Shown here one piece after another: positions 1-14,300 of a DNA stretch of 64,000 nt; position 1 is the first letter of the stretch; each line of letters opens with the position of its first letter. The position numbers and the translations under genes are program-made. The DNA comes from Aricia agestis (taxonomy: Eukaryota; Arthropoda; Insecta; Lepidoptera; Lycaenidae): NCBI RefSeq assembly GCF_905147365.1, contig NC_056413.1, positions 2,682,501 through 2,746,500 of the forward strand, given 5' to 3'. A model generated the notes under the pieces. The model was not told where the DNA came from. It saw only the letters and a list, made by a program, of their open reading frames with translations, and searched no databases.

Positions 1-2021
1 AGAATAATTCTACTCATAAAACATGAAATCCTTTAATGATTCAGAAAGAAACAGAAAGGTTCAAACTGGTCTGGCTGTATATTCAATGACATAACTGTAA
101 TATATTTAATGAAGTATAAGAAGACGATCAATCTTCCCGGCTTTGCGGGCAATTTCGCAGGAATGCTCGCCCGGCCGGTTCCTCTAATTATAAAGGAATC
201 CGTGCGTCATCCTTGATTCATCAGGATTAAAAAATATCCCCGCCAACGTGCGAATATTTCATGTACCGCAATGCGCTATCTGCCAATACGTTTTTAACCT
301 ATATTGCAGACAATACTGCTGAAATTGAAGCAGTGGAGTTTATGTAAGCTTTTGTGCCAAATTCGTATTGTATAAAATTTTAAAAAGGGTTGATACAATC
401 GAGTATTTTAAGGTTCGAGCGCCGGGCCCTTTTCTCTTAACTATACATATTAAAAATTGTAATGACAACTAATTTTATTCACCGCAACCCTTCGAGATAA
501 TCGCTGAACATATAATTTAGCAGATGAACCCCAGTAAATAAATCTTAGCCGATGACTAAGTCAAAGCGCCGACAAAATTAGTGGCAGCGGTGGGAGCGTT
601 TCTCCAATTAATTGACTTCTAGATAACTGAAGTGTGTGACGTCACAAGTGTCTAGTCCCTTTATCTGAGCGGATATTAGGCACTTAATAAATCGTCCGTC
701 GGGTCGTGCATTTCTATTAACTGCCGTGCGAGATGCGGGCTGATAGCGTTACCATAAAACTGATTTTACATTTTTTCGTCTGGCCACCGCGGTAATGGAA
801 TTTGAACTGTACGGGATGGGTTATAAGGATAATTTTGAACTGGATTTTCGGTTGAACTTTACAAGCACGTTTAGGTGAGGACCATTTGGAGTATATATCA
901 CACGTTTATGATATGACACAGTAAACACCGAGTTCACCACTTTACGGGGATCGTTCGTGTTAAACAGTTTGTAGCGAAATTACCGGATTAAGTTACATAT
1001 TAATCATCATTATCGCATGACCCCTTACTCTCAAGTTCTAACTTCTAACACGTCCTGATCGGTGCAATGCTCTACAGTTTTATCAAGATCAGGATAACTC
1101 TATCTACGACTCCTTTAGAGATGTCTTAAATGTTTAAAATTGATTGGCCAGTACCCTCGGAAAGCGATGCTTAGTCTTTTCACAATGTTATCTTAATATG
1201 GACTTTAAAAAAATCAGTACAGCTAACTAACGGTTTCTTTTAGCCGTTAAGACGTTTGGCTCCTTGTATTGTCTGTGTATGATACTTATAGACAATGAAG
1301 TATATTATATAAAATATATGAATAAGAATAGTGTTCCGGTCGGAAGGCTCAGTGGTTCGTGACGAAGCGCGCGTTGGGCAGTTCCTCACTCGCACACGAC
1401 ATTCCTCGTACGCTCCACTGGCCTCACACATAAATCTGTTTGCTGATAACAGAAATGATCGGGATATTACCTGTTGAAGTAGCTGAAAATGTGACAGGAA
1501 CTGTTGTAGTGGATGTGCCTTGTAAGGTCTACCAGCATGAAGTTATAAGTGTGTTAGAAGTAAAAGAAAGAAGTGACTAACATAGGGGTTTATTGGAAAG
1601 GAAAGAGAAGAGTTATTAGTAATGCGTGATCGACAACTGCTACAAAAAGAAGTGACTAACATAGAAGTCAATTGGAAAGGAGAGTAGAGATGATTAGGAC
1701 CTGTGAATTGTGATTGGGACGAAAAGAAAAGCTAAAAGAGGTTGTTTTTCTTAAAAAAAAATTGTTTGCTGATAGCTTAATATTATACTTAATTAATTTG
1801 CATTTATAACTTTCAGAGCGAAATTTAAAAAATATAATTACATTAAAAAAACGTAGAGCTTGAGAATTCCTAAGTAAATCCCATATTAGTTGATCTCTAT
1901 TTTTAACCGACTTCCAAAAAGGAGGAGGTTATATGTTCGTCTGTTTATATTTTTTTTCACTATCGAAATCATCGAAAGCAAGTATTAAGTATCCAGGTTC
2001 CCTGAAGATTTTTTTAATTGT

Positions 2022-2286
2022 TGCCATTGGCAGGTTCAGGGAACCCCTGCGGTCGTGTATCTCGCGTTTCCCGTAGTCCCACCTTCACCGTAAATGCGGA
2101 ATGCATTTACGCATCCCCGGAGGCTGGGGAGGACCACTGAGGTATGTGGGACTTCCCGGGACGGACGTAATATCCGCACTCGGGACTACCCACTAAAACC
2201 CCAACGGTGTTCCTACTCCTGAAGGTGGGACTACGGGAAACGCGAGATACACGACGCAGGGGTTCCCTGAACCTGCCAATGGCAAG
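2022..2286. mobile_element. MITE with ~66-bp terminal inverted repeats
   Basis: The left arm (2022-2087) beginning ttgccattggcaggttcagg is the reverse complement of the right arm (2222-2286), with one indel near gcggtcgtg. The centre is GC-rich and unrelated to host DNA. It has no coding capacity. Confidence 0.85.
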
Positions 2287-3385
2287 TTAGGCTTTATACT
2301 TTAACCTTTGAGAGTAACGTGACCAAGTTAAGCTTTATACTTTAACCTTTGGGTGTTCATAATCTTATCACCGGGTTTTACCCCGCAATGTTTTTTTGAC
2401 GTGAGATGAAATAATAAACAATGTGTTCCAGTTAGTTGATAATCAAAAAATTCTGTATAAACACAATTAATGATTACAGTTTCGGGTAATAAGGATGGAC
2501 TGGAAGCACGCGACCTTTTTGACCACAAATTCGAACTTTTATGATTTTCACTTTACCCGACTGCGTCAGAACTCAGAAAGAGGGTTATGTTTTTCGAGAT
2601 CATGTTTGTGGGCATGTTTGAATACATAGTTGATTGGCACGCTCTATGACCTGAAAGTCTTAACGGATTTTAGCTTAAAAAGTGTCTTAAGATTCTACTG
2701 GGCTTTTTAAATAATAATAATTTGTTGTTGATAATAATAACCGATATGCACTATTTTTAAACGAAAAGAATTGTATTCTGTAAACATTTCACCAAGAGAG
2801 CCCATGATTTTTACATTCGATTTGTAATTTGTATTTATAGGTTTGTTTATTTCAGAACTTGGATTAATATTATCTTCTCGTGGTGAATCATGAATCTCAG
2901 GCTCTAACCACAAAACCACAAGAATGACTGTCATGCTTTTATGAATGAAAATCATAATTGCCCACATGACCATATCTATATGACACATAATTTTAATTTT
3001 ATATGTTTATATATGACACATAATATATAACATCATATTTTTTCTAAAACTTCGAGATGCTTAATCAAATTAAATATGTACACTGTTCCCACCTGTTCCT
3101 GTGTTTTTGACTCTGATATGCTCCCCTCATAATTTTACTAGTAACCCTCTTGCCTACTTGCTTTAAATTAAATGTCAATCTGATATCACAACCTCCACGA
3201 AGCTATCTCACATTGGATGTTAATTTGAAACCCAAAATGAATTGTTCCCGATTCTATGGAAAGAAACCTTGTCCGATTTCGTTGGGTGTCAACTCTCAAG
3301 TTTAAAATGTGTTTCGTGTCAGCGTTTCAATTTTTGATGGTTTCGTCTGATGATGGACATCTCATGTTACAATGAGAACTGTCCC

Positions 3386-3563
3386 TAAGGCCGGCCATAG
3401 ACGAACCGCGGTTTCCGCACGGTGTCCGCAGTTTCCATACTAAATTCATATCCGCAAAACAGGGACCGCTCGAGCAGTTCTTGAGCGGTCGGTGTATTTC
3501 AACGCGACCGCTCTAGAGCAGTCGGTCCCGACTGCAACTTGCTGTCCGTCTATGGCCGGTCTA
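3386..3563. mobile_element. Palindromic MITE, ends taaggccggccatagacg
   Basis: The left end taaggccggccatagacg matches the right end cgtctatggccggtcta in inverted orientation. The interior has CGxTCxAGAGC-type inverted segments. It abuts a second, related element at 3562. Confidence 0.7.
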
Positions 3564-3732
3564 AGGCCGGTATAAATAGTCAGTACTCAAGAGTCAAGAT
3601 GCATCTCGGTCTCAAGACACGGTTCAGGCTCTGTGATTGTTTGGCTGTCAAAATTTGGACCAATCACAGAGCCGAACCGCATCTTAAGACCGGGTTGCAT
3701 CTTAAGTTACTAACTATTTATGCGGGCCTAAG
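3562..3732. mobile_element. Second palindromic MITE directly adjacent
   Basis: The ends taaggccggtataaatagt and actatttatgcgggccta are inverted repeats, as is the inner pair around ggctctgtgattg/caatcacagagcc. It shares its outermost bases with the neighbouring element at 3386, suggesting tandem insertion into the same target. Confidence 0.75.
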
Positions 3733-4105
3733 ATTTCTTAGCCATACTCAAAATTGTGATAAAATGAGTCAAGATCGTTCGACTTAATGTCACGTCGAAC
3801 TCACCTGGCGTACAGAATAGGCTGCCATTACTTTAATAACTATCATTCTGTTTCTTTGTGAGGTTCTGATGACTTCATTGTCCATCGCGCGGGTGGTCCT
3901 TAATCGAGGAGATTACGACGAGTCTTAACGCGGTCGAGAGATGAGTTCCAAGTATTCGTTAATTATGATGTAGAAGAAGGTGGACGTCTGCGCTGACCAT
4001 AATAAATGGTGCCAAACCTCTTAATTAGGACATATGAGAATGAGGAGGTAGTAGGTACCGAAAGCATTATTTTTTAAGAAAGTTTGAAGTTATGTAAGTT
4101 TATTT

Positions 4106-4404
4106 TTTATTTTTATGAAATGAGAGGGCAAACGAGCAAACGGGTCATCTGATGGAAAGCAACTTCCGTCGCCCATGGACTCTCGCAGCATCAGAAGAGC
4201 TGCAGGTGCGTTGCCGGCCTTTTAAGAGAGAATAGGGAAATAGGGGAGGGTAGGGAAGGGAATAGGGTAGGGGATTGGGCCTCCGGTAAACTCTCTCACT
4301 CGGCGAAACAAGCGCAAGCACTGTTTCACGCCGATTTTCTGTGAGCCCGTGGTATTTCTCTGGTCGAGCCGGCCCATTCGTGCCGAAGCATGGCTCTCCC
4401 ACGT
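4106..4404 (-). mobile_element. GC-rich SINE-like repeat, copy 1
   Basis: Read on the minus strand it runs from acgtgggagagccatgcttc through accggcgtgaaacagcgctt, a CCCTA/CCCTATTC-rich core, ggccggcaacgcacctgcag and ccatgggcgacggaagttgc, to a T/A-rich tail. It shares all these blocks with five other copies in the window. Confidence 0.85.
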
Positions 4405-6292
4405 AAGTAGTCCATAATTTCACATAGACTCTAGAGTTAAATGAGGAGGTACTTACGTAGCAGCCTGCAACATGCTGAAAATATGTTTTCAAAGTAATAT
4501 GTATTTCTATTGCGATTTCACCAAAAAGTTTTCAGTGTACTGAAAAGTACTGAGAATCTTTTCTATGAAAATTTTTCGCGTGTTGATTGTTGACGTTCTT
4601 GCAAGTTTTCTAGGTATCAGTTGTTTTTGTTTTCATTGCCAATTGCTTGAAAGTCGAAACAATATTTTATAAAGAAAAGTAGAAATAAAACAAATAAGAT
4701 AAAAACAATGGTAGTAATTGGGATTTTGCCAGATATTTAAAAGTTCGTGAGGTCTATGACCAGCTTATAAATTTAGGATGATGTTTTACATTTATTTTTA
4801 AGGGCAATTGGACGTGTCTGTCTGTCACTGAGACAATAAATTAACACACTTGAGTATAATTTAGTGTTCAAATTAATGTAAATTATGAAGACGTTCTTCA
4901 ACATACAAAATGCAATGTTTTGCTGCAAAAAATATAAATACATAATATATATTTCTTTTTATTAGTACTGCCAATTAAATATAATATTATAAAAGTAAAA
5001 ATCAATGGAAAAACACAAAGGAATAACTCATTTTGTTCACATAATATTATCCTTCATAAGTCATAATTAACAACAACTGATAAAAGCCTCTGAGAAACTT
5101 TAAAAACAATTTTAGTGTAGATTCGTTAATGGTTTGAAATTGCTTCCGATAAATTGATTGGATAATGGATAATGTTGATGATCTCAACAAACAACATCGC
5201 GTCGGCAGAAATACAATCAGGACTTTTATATGGCTTTGTGTGTAATAGTTTGATTCAAAGACTTTTTATACAACGGCTCATACTAGAATGAAAAGATACA
5301 CACTGTATTTGTGTTTGTTTGTCAAGCGAAGTTACTAAATTATCAGACAATGATAATGTTATAACATTGTATGAGAGTTACTAAGATTTCAGTCCGTTGT
5401 GCACGGTAGATTTCTTTTGGTTAGTAGAGATGTACTATTTAGGAGCTATTTAAGAGCTTTGTGCTTTTACAACGCTCAGAAGAATAGTTCCCAGTTACAT
5501 ATTTTTTAAAAAGTTTTCCTTCGCCCTTGGCCCTGAAACAGTTTTTAAATCGCACTATAAAACATCCCTAAATATCCGAAACCGTTCCCAATTGGTCCCC
5601 TTGTGTGAACTCCATACTTCCCTATTTCGGGAATAAAAAGCGAGTGGTCTCTCGACACGGTTTCATTAGTGAGTAAATGCGATTTAAACCCACTTGACAC
5701 CCCGCTCGTTTTAATTTGCCCCGGATAATGTAATGGGGACATCGCGGTAGACATGTAAAAGATCTTTTAATTTTAACCGACTTTTAAAATGAGGTTGTTA
5801 TTTAGGCTTTGGCAAATGGTGTGTAACAAATGATAATAATAAGTTTACTTGGTGAAATCTAAAGATTCGGCATTAAAAATACGTTCACAATATTGTGAAA
5901 GTTTTTAACGCCTAATCCAAAGGCGTTAAAAGTAGATGTCAACAAAATCCATCATCAACTCGTTTTCAGTTTCATAATCTGGGGAGTTTCTTAAAATTTT
6001 CATTTGTTAGTCTCTTCATTCATCAACAAAGGTTGAGGAAGAAACATGGAACTCTACCTAGCTTTTATTATAATTATTTGCAACGGAATATTAAGATGAC
6101 ATTAAGGTTCCACATGTAGTCTGATCACGTATAAAGAAGGGACGGCTTATTCCTTTAGGGCTCAACCAATCAACTACTAAAGCCTCCAGAGGCAAGGGAA
6201 GGAAATGACTGTGGAAGATACGAAACAAGATATCGCATGTTTAGAAAGCTAGTTGTATCATTCATAACCCAAGGACTAAGTAGCGTAAATTA

Positions 6293-6450
6293 GATATTTC
6301 AGAGACAAGTTAGTCCACAAAAAGCCTATATCCTTCCTCGATAAATGGGCTATCTAATACTGAAAGATTTTTCAAATCGGGCCTGTAGTTCCTGAGATTA
6401 GCGCGTTCAAACAAACAAACTCTTCCGCTTTATAATATTAGTATATATAT
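6293..6450 (+). repeat. RTE/SINE-like 3' fragment
   Basis: It shares agcctatatccttcctcgat, aaatgggctatctaatactg, gcgcgttcaaacaaacaaac and the tail cttccgctttataatattag with the copies at 35555-36076. This tail is typical of abundant lepidopteran retroposons. Confidence 0.75.
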
Positions 6451-7892
6451 ATTTAATCGGATATTCAGTGACAATAAACAGATGTGTTTTCGATATAATT
6501 AACATTATTATACTACATTCTCGATGGGATTTTCCAGGCCAAATTAAGTTGCAGAACCTTAGGTCGTTTAGTACTTAAGTGTTTTTGCCGAAACCCGCTT
6601 AAAAAAAGTTAAATGCGAAGAGACTTTTTATCTGTTATCGCGTATTAACGAGTCCCGCACATGTTAATTGACTTGGGAACTTTTTGTAGTCTGTGGTTTT
6701 AACTCATTTAAGTGTTTTAGGACTTTGTCACTCAACCGCGGGGCAGATGAAAAAAGCTAACGGGATGATAAGCTGTCGATAACTCTTATTAAAATGTAAA
6801 GCAAAATTAAAAGATTTTGCTTATCATGGAAGTCTTGGTTTAGACGAGTCACGAAATGTTGATTTAATTAAAATTGATTGTTGGGACTATACTGATTTTA
6901 ATACGATTTGTATTTATTCGCCATTATGCACCAGTACAAGCGATTAGGAACGTTGAGAACTAGATATTTGTCTATGATTGCCCATGATCAACGTCAACTG
7001 TGCATGCTATTGGAGCCTATACACGAATATGTCCCTACATGTTTGTAACCGCTTGGTCAATACAATGATGGCCTAATGACCATCATGGCTCAACATAGGA
7101 TAGCGAGGCCTCAACCAAATTATTGATAAGATTTCTACTTTAACTTATTTTTTTTTTCCTATTATAGAAATAAATATCTGGAAAGAAACATCATGATGAT
7201 TTTAAACACATCTTCTGCAGAGTATATTCTGTGACATAATTCTCGAAAGCCCACATAAATGCTGTTTGTTTATTGCTTGCAGATATATTAATGTCACATG
7301 GAATAATGTACTTTCTCTCGCCGCAATAAAGTCCGTTTCACTGCGGCGTGAGTCAAATAGATAATTTTACTGCTGCAGATTCTATTATAATTTAGTTTCA
7401 TGTTATTGCTCCATAACGTTTGTATGAAAGTTTGTTTTGTTCGTGAACTTAACGATAACTAAGCGCGATCTCTCCCTCTTATTGTATACAATGTATTTAC
7501 TCACTATGTAGCTGTTTACCCAGAAATAGGGATGATGCCTACTGTAGAATATCACAGAGGTACAAGAGATACAAAGCTTAGTCTTATAGAGCCTTAGAGA
7601 GGCTTGAGAAAGATAAGAGTGATTTGGTAGAGTTAGGAAAAACGTTAAAGGGCCCGTTCTGACTTCTGAGTTATCTCCCGAGTCCCGACCTAGTGGGATT
7701 AAAATAAGTCGCGCCAATGTCTTTTGGAACTTTAATAGCGCGATTTAGAATATTCCACCGTTTTATATGTGCATATTATGAAAGTGATACCTACTGATGT
7801 TAGCTCGCACAAAGTACCTCACTCTTCTGTCCTGTTAAAGTTTTTTTTTTTCTATTTTATTTAAGGGACGTTTCCCACAAGGTGTGATATTA

Positions 7893-8131
7893 CAGGCTCC
7901 CTAGAACATTTTTTTTATTACTATCAAGCAAATTTTTCGTGAATAGCTTAAAAAAAATAGAACAAACCATATTTTAGTTTAGGACCATAAAATCAAAATA
8001 TCAAATCCTTTCTATCTCTGTTAGCACTAGCACTTTCGAGAATTTTCGCAGACGAAATGGTTGTTTGTCTTATCAAAATGAAGCTACTCATGAAAAATTA
8101 GCTTCATAGTAATAAAAAAAATGTTCTAGGC
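7893..8131. mobile_element. MITE family C, copy 1
   Basis: The ends caggctccctagaacatttt and aaaaaaaatgttctagg are inverted repeats. The interior (tactatcaagcaaattttt, ttatcaaaatgaagct) matches the copy at 56084-56326. Confidence 0.75.
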
Positions 8132-8584
8132 AGACATGAGTCAAAACTAAATAACTAAAGTAACAAAGTAAACTCGTCATTAACGGCTATTTCTGTTGAC
8201 CAATAAATCGATAGCAATGAATAGGTAATATTAATTAGTCTACGACCACAGAAAGTGTCGTATTGCAGTGGTGCTCTTTGTTAGAGACTCATTGTTGGAG
8301 AGTAATCATAGCATTCTGATTATAACATTAGAACAAAGGATCTTGTTGTGGGCCTAGGCCTAGGATTTAGACTCGAGGCAAAAGGACTAAATAAAATAAC
8401 GATATAAATTTAGTTGTTAGTCACTTCTTAAGAGAGATTAAATTATACTTCATTCTCAGTCACAGTAATGATCTGAAATATCGTTACAAATTTAGTAGAA
8501 AGACAACACCTAGAACAAATAGTGGAAAAGTATCAATGGTGTAAAGATTTTTATATAGCCTTTTATCGTGTAACTAAACACTGT

Positions 8585-8731
8585 CCCCCTTACTAATAAA
8601 CGCTGTATAAGCTTTGAATAGTTATACAGTGTTTTGTCTTCTTCAATTCAATTAAAAATGTCACTTGTGTGACAGGAACAAAACACTGTATAACTATTCA
8701 AAGCTTATACAACGTTTATTAGTAAAGGGGT
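8585..8731. mobile_element. Palindromic MITE with ~50-bp arms
   Basis: The left arm cccccttactaataaacg... through atacagtgttttg and the right arm caaaacactgtataactatt... through agtaaaggggt are nearly perfect reverse complements, with a 40-nt spacer. Confidence 0.85.
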
Positions 8732-9460
8732 ATGTTTACCTGATAAATTAAAATAAAAAAATTTAAATAATAGCGACTTTTCTGATTGCAATTTTTATAG
8801 TGTAGTGGAAATAAAATATCTACTTGACGATTTTAATAGACACACATGTAGAGTTGAACACAATATAAGAAGACCACTGGCAAGAGCATAGGCCCTTCTC
8901 CCACGGAGAAGGGCCAAACTAACACTACTTTTTAACTTTAGAAAATATACGGTTGTTGTGCGATACACAGGAGCTATACTTTTGACAAATAGTGTTTGTT
9001 AAACTCTTAGAAAATTGTTATTGCTTGTTTCTGTGCCAATTAAAAAACAAATAGTGCTTATTCGGAATTCAAAATCAATGCGTAAATTTCTCTTCCCCCA
9101 TTATGAAGCAACTGTAGGTCGTTTGCGCCTCATCTCACAGCCCTCACGCCCCCATGGTAAATATTAAAATATCACGGCCTGTGGCGACACTCTCCCCGGC
9201 TTATGGAAATGACGTGCGGTGCAAGGGAAAAAAGGTAGCGACTACCGCTCATACATGCACAAAAATGTTGCTGTTGCTCTCAGAGTCTGTGGAAACGCAA
9301 CAGTAGATTCGAGTTTACTATGCGATGAAAAACTCTCAAAGTTGGATTTTGACTTCAAACTATTTTGAGCATATTTCTCTCGAGGCACATCATAAATACA
9401 TTCGTTAGCGGCAGCGAGAAATTTTTTGGGCATACCCTTGCTAGTGGGATCCCTGTAAAG

Positions 9461-9659
9461 CAGAAGTCCCGAACATATTTTGTCTACTGCCCACTTTGAG
9501 AAAAGATTATGTTTTTAGCACCCCCTTTGTTTCAATTTAAAATGCATTCAGATAAAATAAATCACCCCCCCAAGCCTCTACACTACGCCCCCATTTTTTT
9601 CTGAGTCCCACACCGCCCCCCTTTAGACCTTTATCATAAGCCCACTTTGGGAAAGGCTG
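9461..9659. mobile_element. hAT-like non-autonomous element, decayed
   Basis: Left CAGAAGTCCCG and right cactttgggaaaggctg are diverged inverted ends. The flanks CTGTAAAG (9453-9460) and CTCTAAAG (9660-9667) are an 8-bp duplication with one mismatch. This is an older member of the hAT-type set seen elsewhere in the window. Confidence 0.6.
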
Positions 9660-11199
9660 CTCTAAAGTCTATCACATCATGGGTAGAGTCAGTTGTTAGC
9701 TGCAGTTGCAATCTCTTTGTATGTCAATTTCACTAGTTAATTGATAATAAATTGTTTTTAAATTTAACCTTGCTTACTTACTAGTTTTAAAGTGGGTTTA
9801 GCATAATTCATGTCTCGTTACTTCCATTCTCGCTCCTCCCTTGTACCACAGTATTGTTTGACCCCGCGTAATTATTATACCGAATATAATGACCTCTATT
9901 GTGATAAGCATAGAGGCGTTATTCCCGTATGTAAATTTTCATCCAGGTCCTGTCAACATGAGCACGAAATGCTCCGATACCAGGGGATTTGTTATAATTA
10001 AGACGAAATTGTCATACACAATGTTTGGACATCCATTCAGATATGAAATGATTTCACACGTGACTGTACACAAGGAATATTTCAAAGGGGTCCTTTGAAA
10101 TGTCTGAAGAAATTAGAGGAATTGGTAATTGGAATTGGAATACTGTTTCAGGGATTGTTTTGTTCTTTGGTTTTAGCAGGTACTGGGTAGGCTCTAAAAA
10201 TTTTAAGGAATTTCCAATTCTGCTGTCAGAATAGATGCGATGAAGGTGTGGTGACTTCTCTATAAAACGAGTAGGATTTTAAGGAAGTTTCATTTGAGTT
10301 TGTTTTGTTACGCGTTTAGGCATAGGCCATAGAGATTTTGTACTTTCCTTGTTTGAGTTAGTTGGGGATATCATTTCAATTGAATTAAGTATTGAAGTAA
10401 CTCAGGAAACAACCTATGTTTGCGGTTTTAATAATTGATGCCAATATAGTCTATTTCTTTGGAATTGAAGAAAAAACTTTTAGAATTACAATATTTTCTG
10501 GACACCAGGAAAATGATTATCAGAGTACCTAAATATTGGTTCTTATGGTGATAACCAATATCTTTGAAGTAGAGTTTGAAGTTTATTTATAGTGTAGGGA
10601 CTGGGGTGGCGGAACCCCTCGTCAGGGGTCCTTTCAATGGGGGACTTATTGCATTACCGCCTATCGATCCGCCGTCAAAAGATACGGAGATTGGTCTTAA
10701 AATTATATTTTAACAGCCATGCTTGGCTTTATTGATTCCTAATAAGCTGAAATTAGGAGAAGATAGGAGGTATAATGTTATTAAATGTTTTTACTGATAG
10801 CTTTTCCTGCTTTCGAGAATCATTTTCAATTGCACCGAAGGAAGCATTCGCAAATCTTTTAAATTCTGTCTTTGATAGAATCAAACATGTTGTTTTTCTC
10901 CAGAACTTTCCATATAACATGACATCGCGTAGCCTCCATCAGAATTGAAGAATTTGACGAAAGAGAGAACCTACGGTACTACTACCCCACTCTCTACATT
11001 AGGATTCTTAACAATATTTGACTGTCTATCAGTATATCCTGCAAAATGATGCTTCTCATCTTAGTGATGGTAGCCAGTTTAACAGAAACCAAGCTAGTTA
11101 CATTATATCATATTATACCTAATAGTACCCAAGAGTGTGCACAATAGCTCTCTACTCTTTCTACGTCCCTACAAATTCTTATCATCCTTTCTCTTTCAG

Positions 11200-11352
11200 A
11201 TGCCGGCGAGCTATGCGGCAACCGAGGGTGCTGCGCCCCCGGCTCCCGCGTGCGCCTCACGCAGCACGCGCGCTCGCAGCTGGAGTCCGCGCTGCGGGCC
11301 GAGTTGGGCAAGCTTTCCGAGATATTAGCTAACCGGGCGAAGAGGTTTGATG
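11200..11352 (+). CDS. dlp: dlp coding exon (first visible): N-terminal CRD
   Basis: Acceptor ctctttcag, donor gtgagt. It opens with 2 nt of a split codon and ends with 1 nt. It encodes ELCGNRGCC followed by an amphipathic stretch ending LANRAKRFD, the N-terminal cysteine cluster of glypicans. The exon is strongly GC-rich against AT-rich flanks. It has no usable in-frame start, so at least one exon (signal peptide, first conserved Cys) lies upstream. Confidence 0.92.
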
Positions 11353-14300
11353 GTGAGTACTAGCATCTAGAGCAGTTATAGTTCGCGTGGTCCGTGGACC
11401 ACACGGATGCAATGGTCCCTGGTCCGAACAACCCTTTATTATAAAATTGCATTTAGTTACCGTATATTACCAATAGATCAAATGAGTGGGGCAATCCTGG
11501 CAAAACAGGCATTTGTTAAAAATATATTATCCTGGTACCTAAAAAGGTTCAGAACCAGTGACCTAGATAATATGCAAGTACTTATAGTACCTATACTAGA
11601 AATTAAGCTACATGAGCCAAAGGGTGCCTGATGAAAGGATGCATGTAGTGAACTTTCCGCTCGGACGGGCAATCAAAATTGACGAGCGCCGATCGTACAA
11701 ACGCATACATACGTTTAACCAATCTGCAGTCGTTTTAGTGCTTTTCTTACATTGTGGTAATTTTCTAGATACCTTTTGTCTTTATTAGGGTAAAGTTTTG
11801 ACACTGGTGACTGGTCTTTATCAGTTGTTGATTAAAGTAGTTATTTAAAAGTATCATTAAAATATTTTATAACGCGTTATAGCGAAATAAAAGCCCAAAC
11901 GATGCGATATCATTAGCTTAACTTCTGCCAAAGACCTACTAAAATCATAAATGAGCAACAAGGAACGCATCCGACTGACTAAAAGCAGCTACAAATGGTA
12001 TTAACTCCTAGCAAAGTTTATGCTCTTGTGCAACGGGATGTCTAGACTAAGTACTTTCCAGCCGGCCCTCATTTAATTACCTAAGCAGAAATTATGACAG
12101 CTAGTAACCAGTTTACCCAGAACCTGTAGCTAGATTCAGCCACATTCCTAGATATTTCTGTTGCTAATTTATTGCACCCGAAAGGCAAATTACTGCTATA
12201 TCGTACAGCGCAGACGAGCGACCGCCGACCGCTGCCACCAGTTAATTAAAAGACTTTCATCTATGTCATAATATTATGTATCATGATTCATGGCCTCACT
12301 TTGGGCCATGATGGAGAACAAGGCTTGTATATGCACAATCGACGTTGATCAAGGACAATCATAGACCAATATATGCCACTATACACTTTTGTAATCGCTT
12401 GTAGTGATCCATCATTTGCTATCATTGAGGGCTGAGGCCGTATAGTGTCTCTATCTTTTTACATTTTGGCATCCGTTTTCATAATTTTTCAGAGTTTTGA
12501 AAGCGCATATACATATTGCATATAAAATGTATGTGTAGCATTGTTTCTGAAGCATCCGTTTTCATAATTTAGATTTTTGAAAACATATACATTATACATC
12601 TGTGTAGCGGTTTTGTGGTATTGGCGGTAGTTGTAGGCTGTATCCCGTCTGAACCGTGCATTCTCAGCGAGCTTTCAGTACTTTGTTGTGCTAAGAATGG
12701 TCTATTGAAAACTCCACGCCGACACCGCAATCCGTTACAGCCATCACCTGGCAACACTTTAAAGCCACAATACAGACAGCTATCTTAGCTATGCCATTGC
12801 CAATGATGATTTTAGATATTAAAACGGTTTTTGCATAATAGTTGTATTACTCGTATATTTTAAATGTAAAGTCTGCCTGTTGCCACTTCAAGCTTAAACC
12901 GTTTAACCGATTTGATGAAATTCGGTATATAGATACTTTGAATCCAGATAAAGGTAAGATTTATACCGGATAGACCGTATAAATACCACGTTCTCACAGA
13001 AAACCGGCGTGAAACAGCGCTTGCGCTGTGTTTCGCCGAGTGAGTGAGTTTACCGGAGGCCCAATCCGCTACCCTATTCCCTTTCCTACCCTCCCCTATT
13101 CCCTACCCTTCCCTACCATCCCCTATTACCCTATTCCCTCTTAAAAGGCCGGCAACGCACATGCAGCTCTTCTGATGCTGCGAGTGTCCATGGGCGACGG
13201 AAGTTGCTTTCCATCAGGTGACCCGTTTGCTCGTTTGCCCCCTTATTTCATAAAAAAATATAGTTTTAATCCCGAAATTTGTATGGGTGCCACGTTATAC
13301 ACAAATGTAATATTTATTATGCTATGGGAGCTTTTGGTCGTGATATCTTTAAAGAGTCGCTACAAAATAATATTCACAAAACTTATGTGACTATTTTCAT
13401 TGCCTAGATCTGGGGAGGGGCGGACTTCCCCCCCTTCAGATCGCGCCTGTGTACGTGCTCAAAGCGCTATAGTAACAAGTGGTACTGGTATATAAATAGC
13501 GGTGTTACTCGCGGGTTATCGCAAACTGCACTTAGCACACTGAAAACCCGATAACTCGCTCGACTTGAATTCATAATCGATATTCGATACATATTGTCAT
13601 CGCAACAACAGCAAAAATAGCTAATAATGGCAACTGAACTTGTAGTTTTGACGTACCACTATAATTAGTCCATGTCCATACTTCCATACTAATATTACAA
13701 ATGCGAAAATGTGTCTGTCTGTCTGTTACCTCTTCACGCTCGAACCGCAGAACCGATTTCGCTGAAAGGCATGGATATGTTTTGAGTCCCGACAAAGGAC
13801 ATAGGATAGTTTTTATCCCAGAAAAATGTACGGTGCCCGCGCGATAAACGACGCGACGATCATTGACTCCCTATCAACATTTTCTATAAACCGCGATTGA
13901 TAATGAACTGTCAGATGTTCCCAGTCTAAGGGCGATTTACCAAAAGGTTTTCCGATGAATCTGTAATAATCTGTGTCTTTATAAGAGGTCAATTTTTTAT
14001 TCTTAAATATTCTATACAGTGCGAGCATTTTTCATTTAGCGCCTAGACTAAAAAGGTCAGTGACCGCTACCGTCTCGTTAGTCGTTTCGCCGAGTACAGT
14101 AGTACCTAATACTTTACTGTTTAGTCGAATCAACAAAGTAGCGAATGTTGGCACGTCATAAGAATGGCATTGAGGTCGATACTGAGAGTCGTATGTAAAT
14201 GTGCTAGTCTATATCACAGTACAGCTTACTTGCACAAGTCCGGTCGTTGCATAAAGAGAAATATAGAAAAAGACCCACACGACTCCTATAATTTTTTCCC

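Larger units (their letters stand above)
1..11199. other. Non-coding region upstream of first visible dlp exon
   Basis: AT-rich sequence with scattered MITEs and SINE-like pieces, listed separately. No exon with glypican similarity, and no ATG followed by an obvious signal peptide and a phase-1 donor, could be recognised. It is either dlp intron 1 or 5' flanking DNA. Confidence 0.6.

Noticed and set aside
1455..1580. Short open stretch beginning MIGILPVEVAENVTG
   Set aside because: Forty-two codons with somewhat protein-like composition, but no splice context, no recognised homologue and a nearby tandem agaagtgactaacat repeat. It could be a retroelement scrap; not supportable as a gene.
4145..4492. 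115-residue minus-strand ORF
   Set aside because: It lies almost entirely in a SINE-like repeat that recurs six times; similar short ORFs appear in the other copies.
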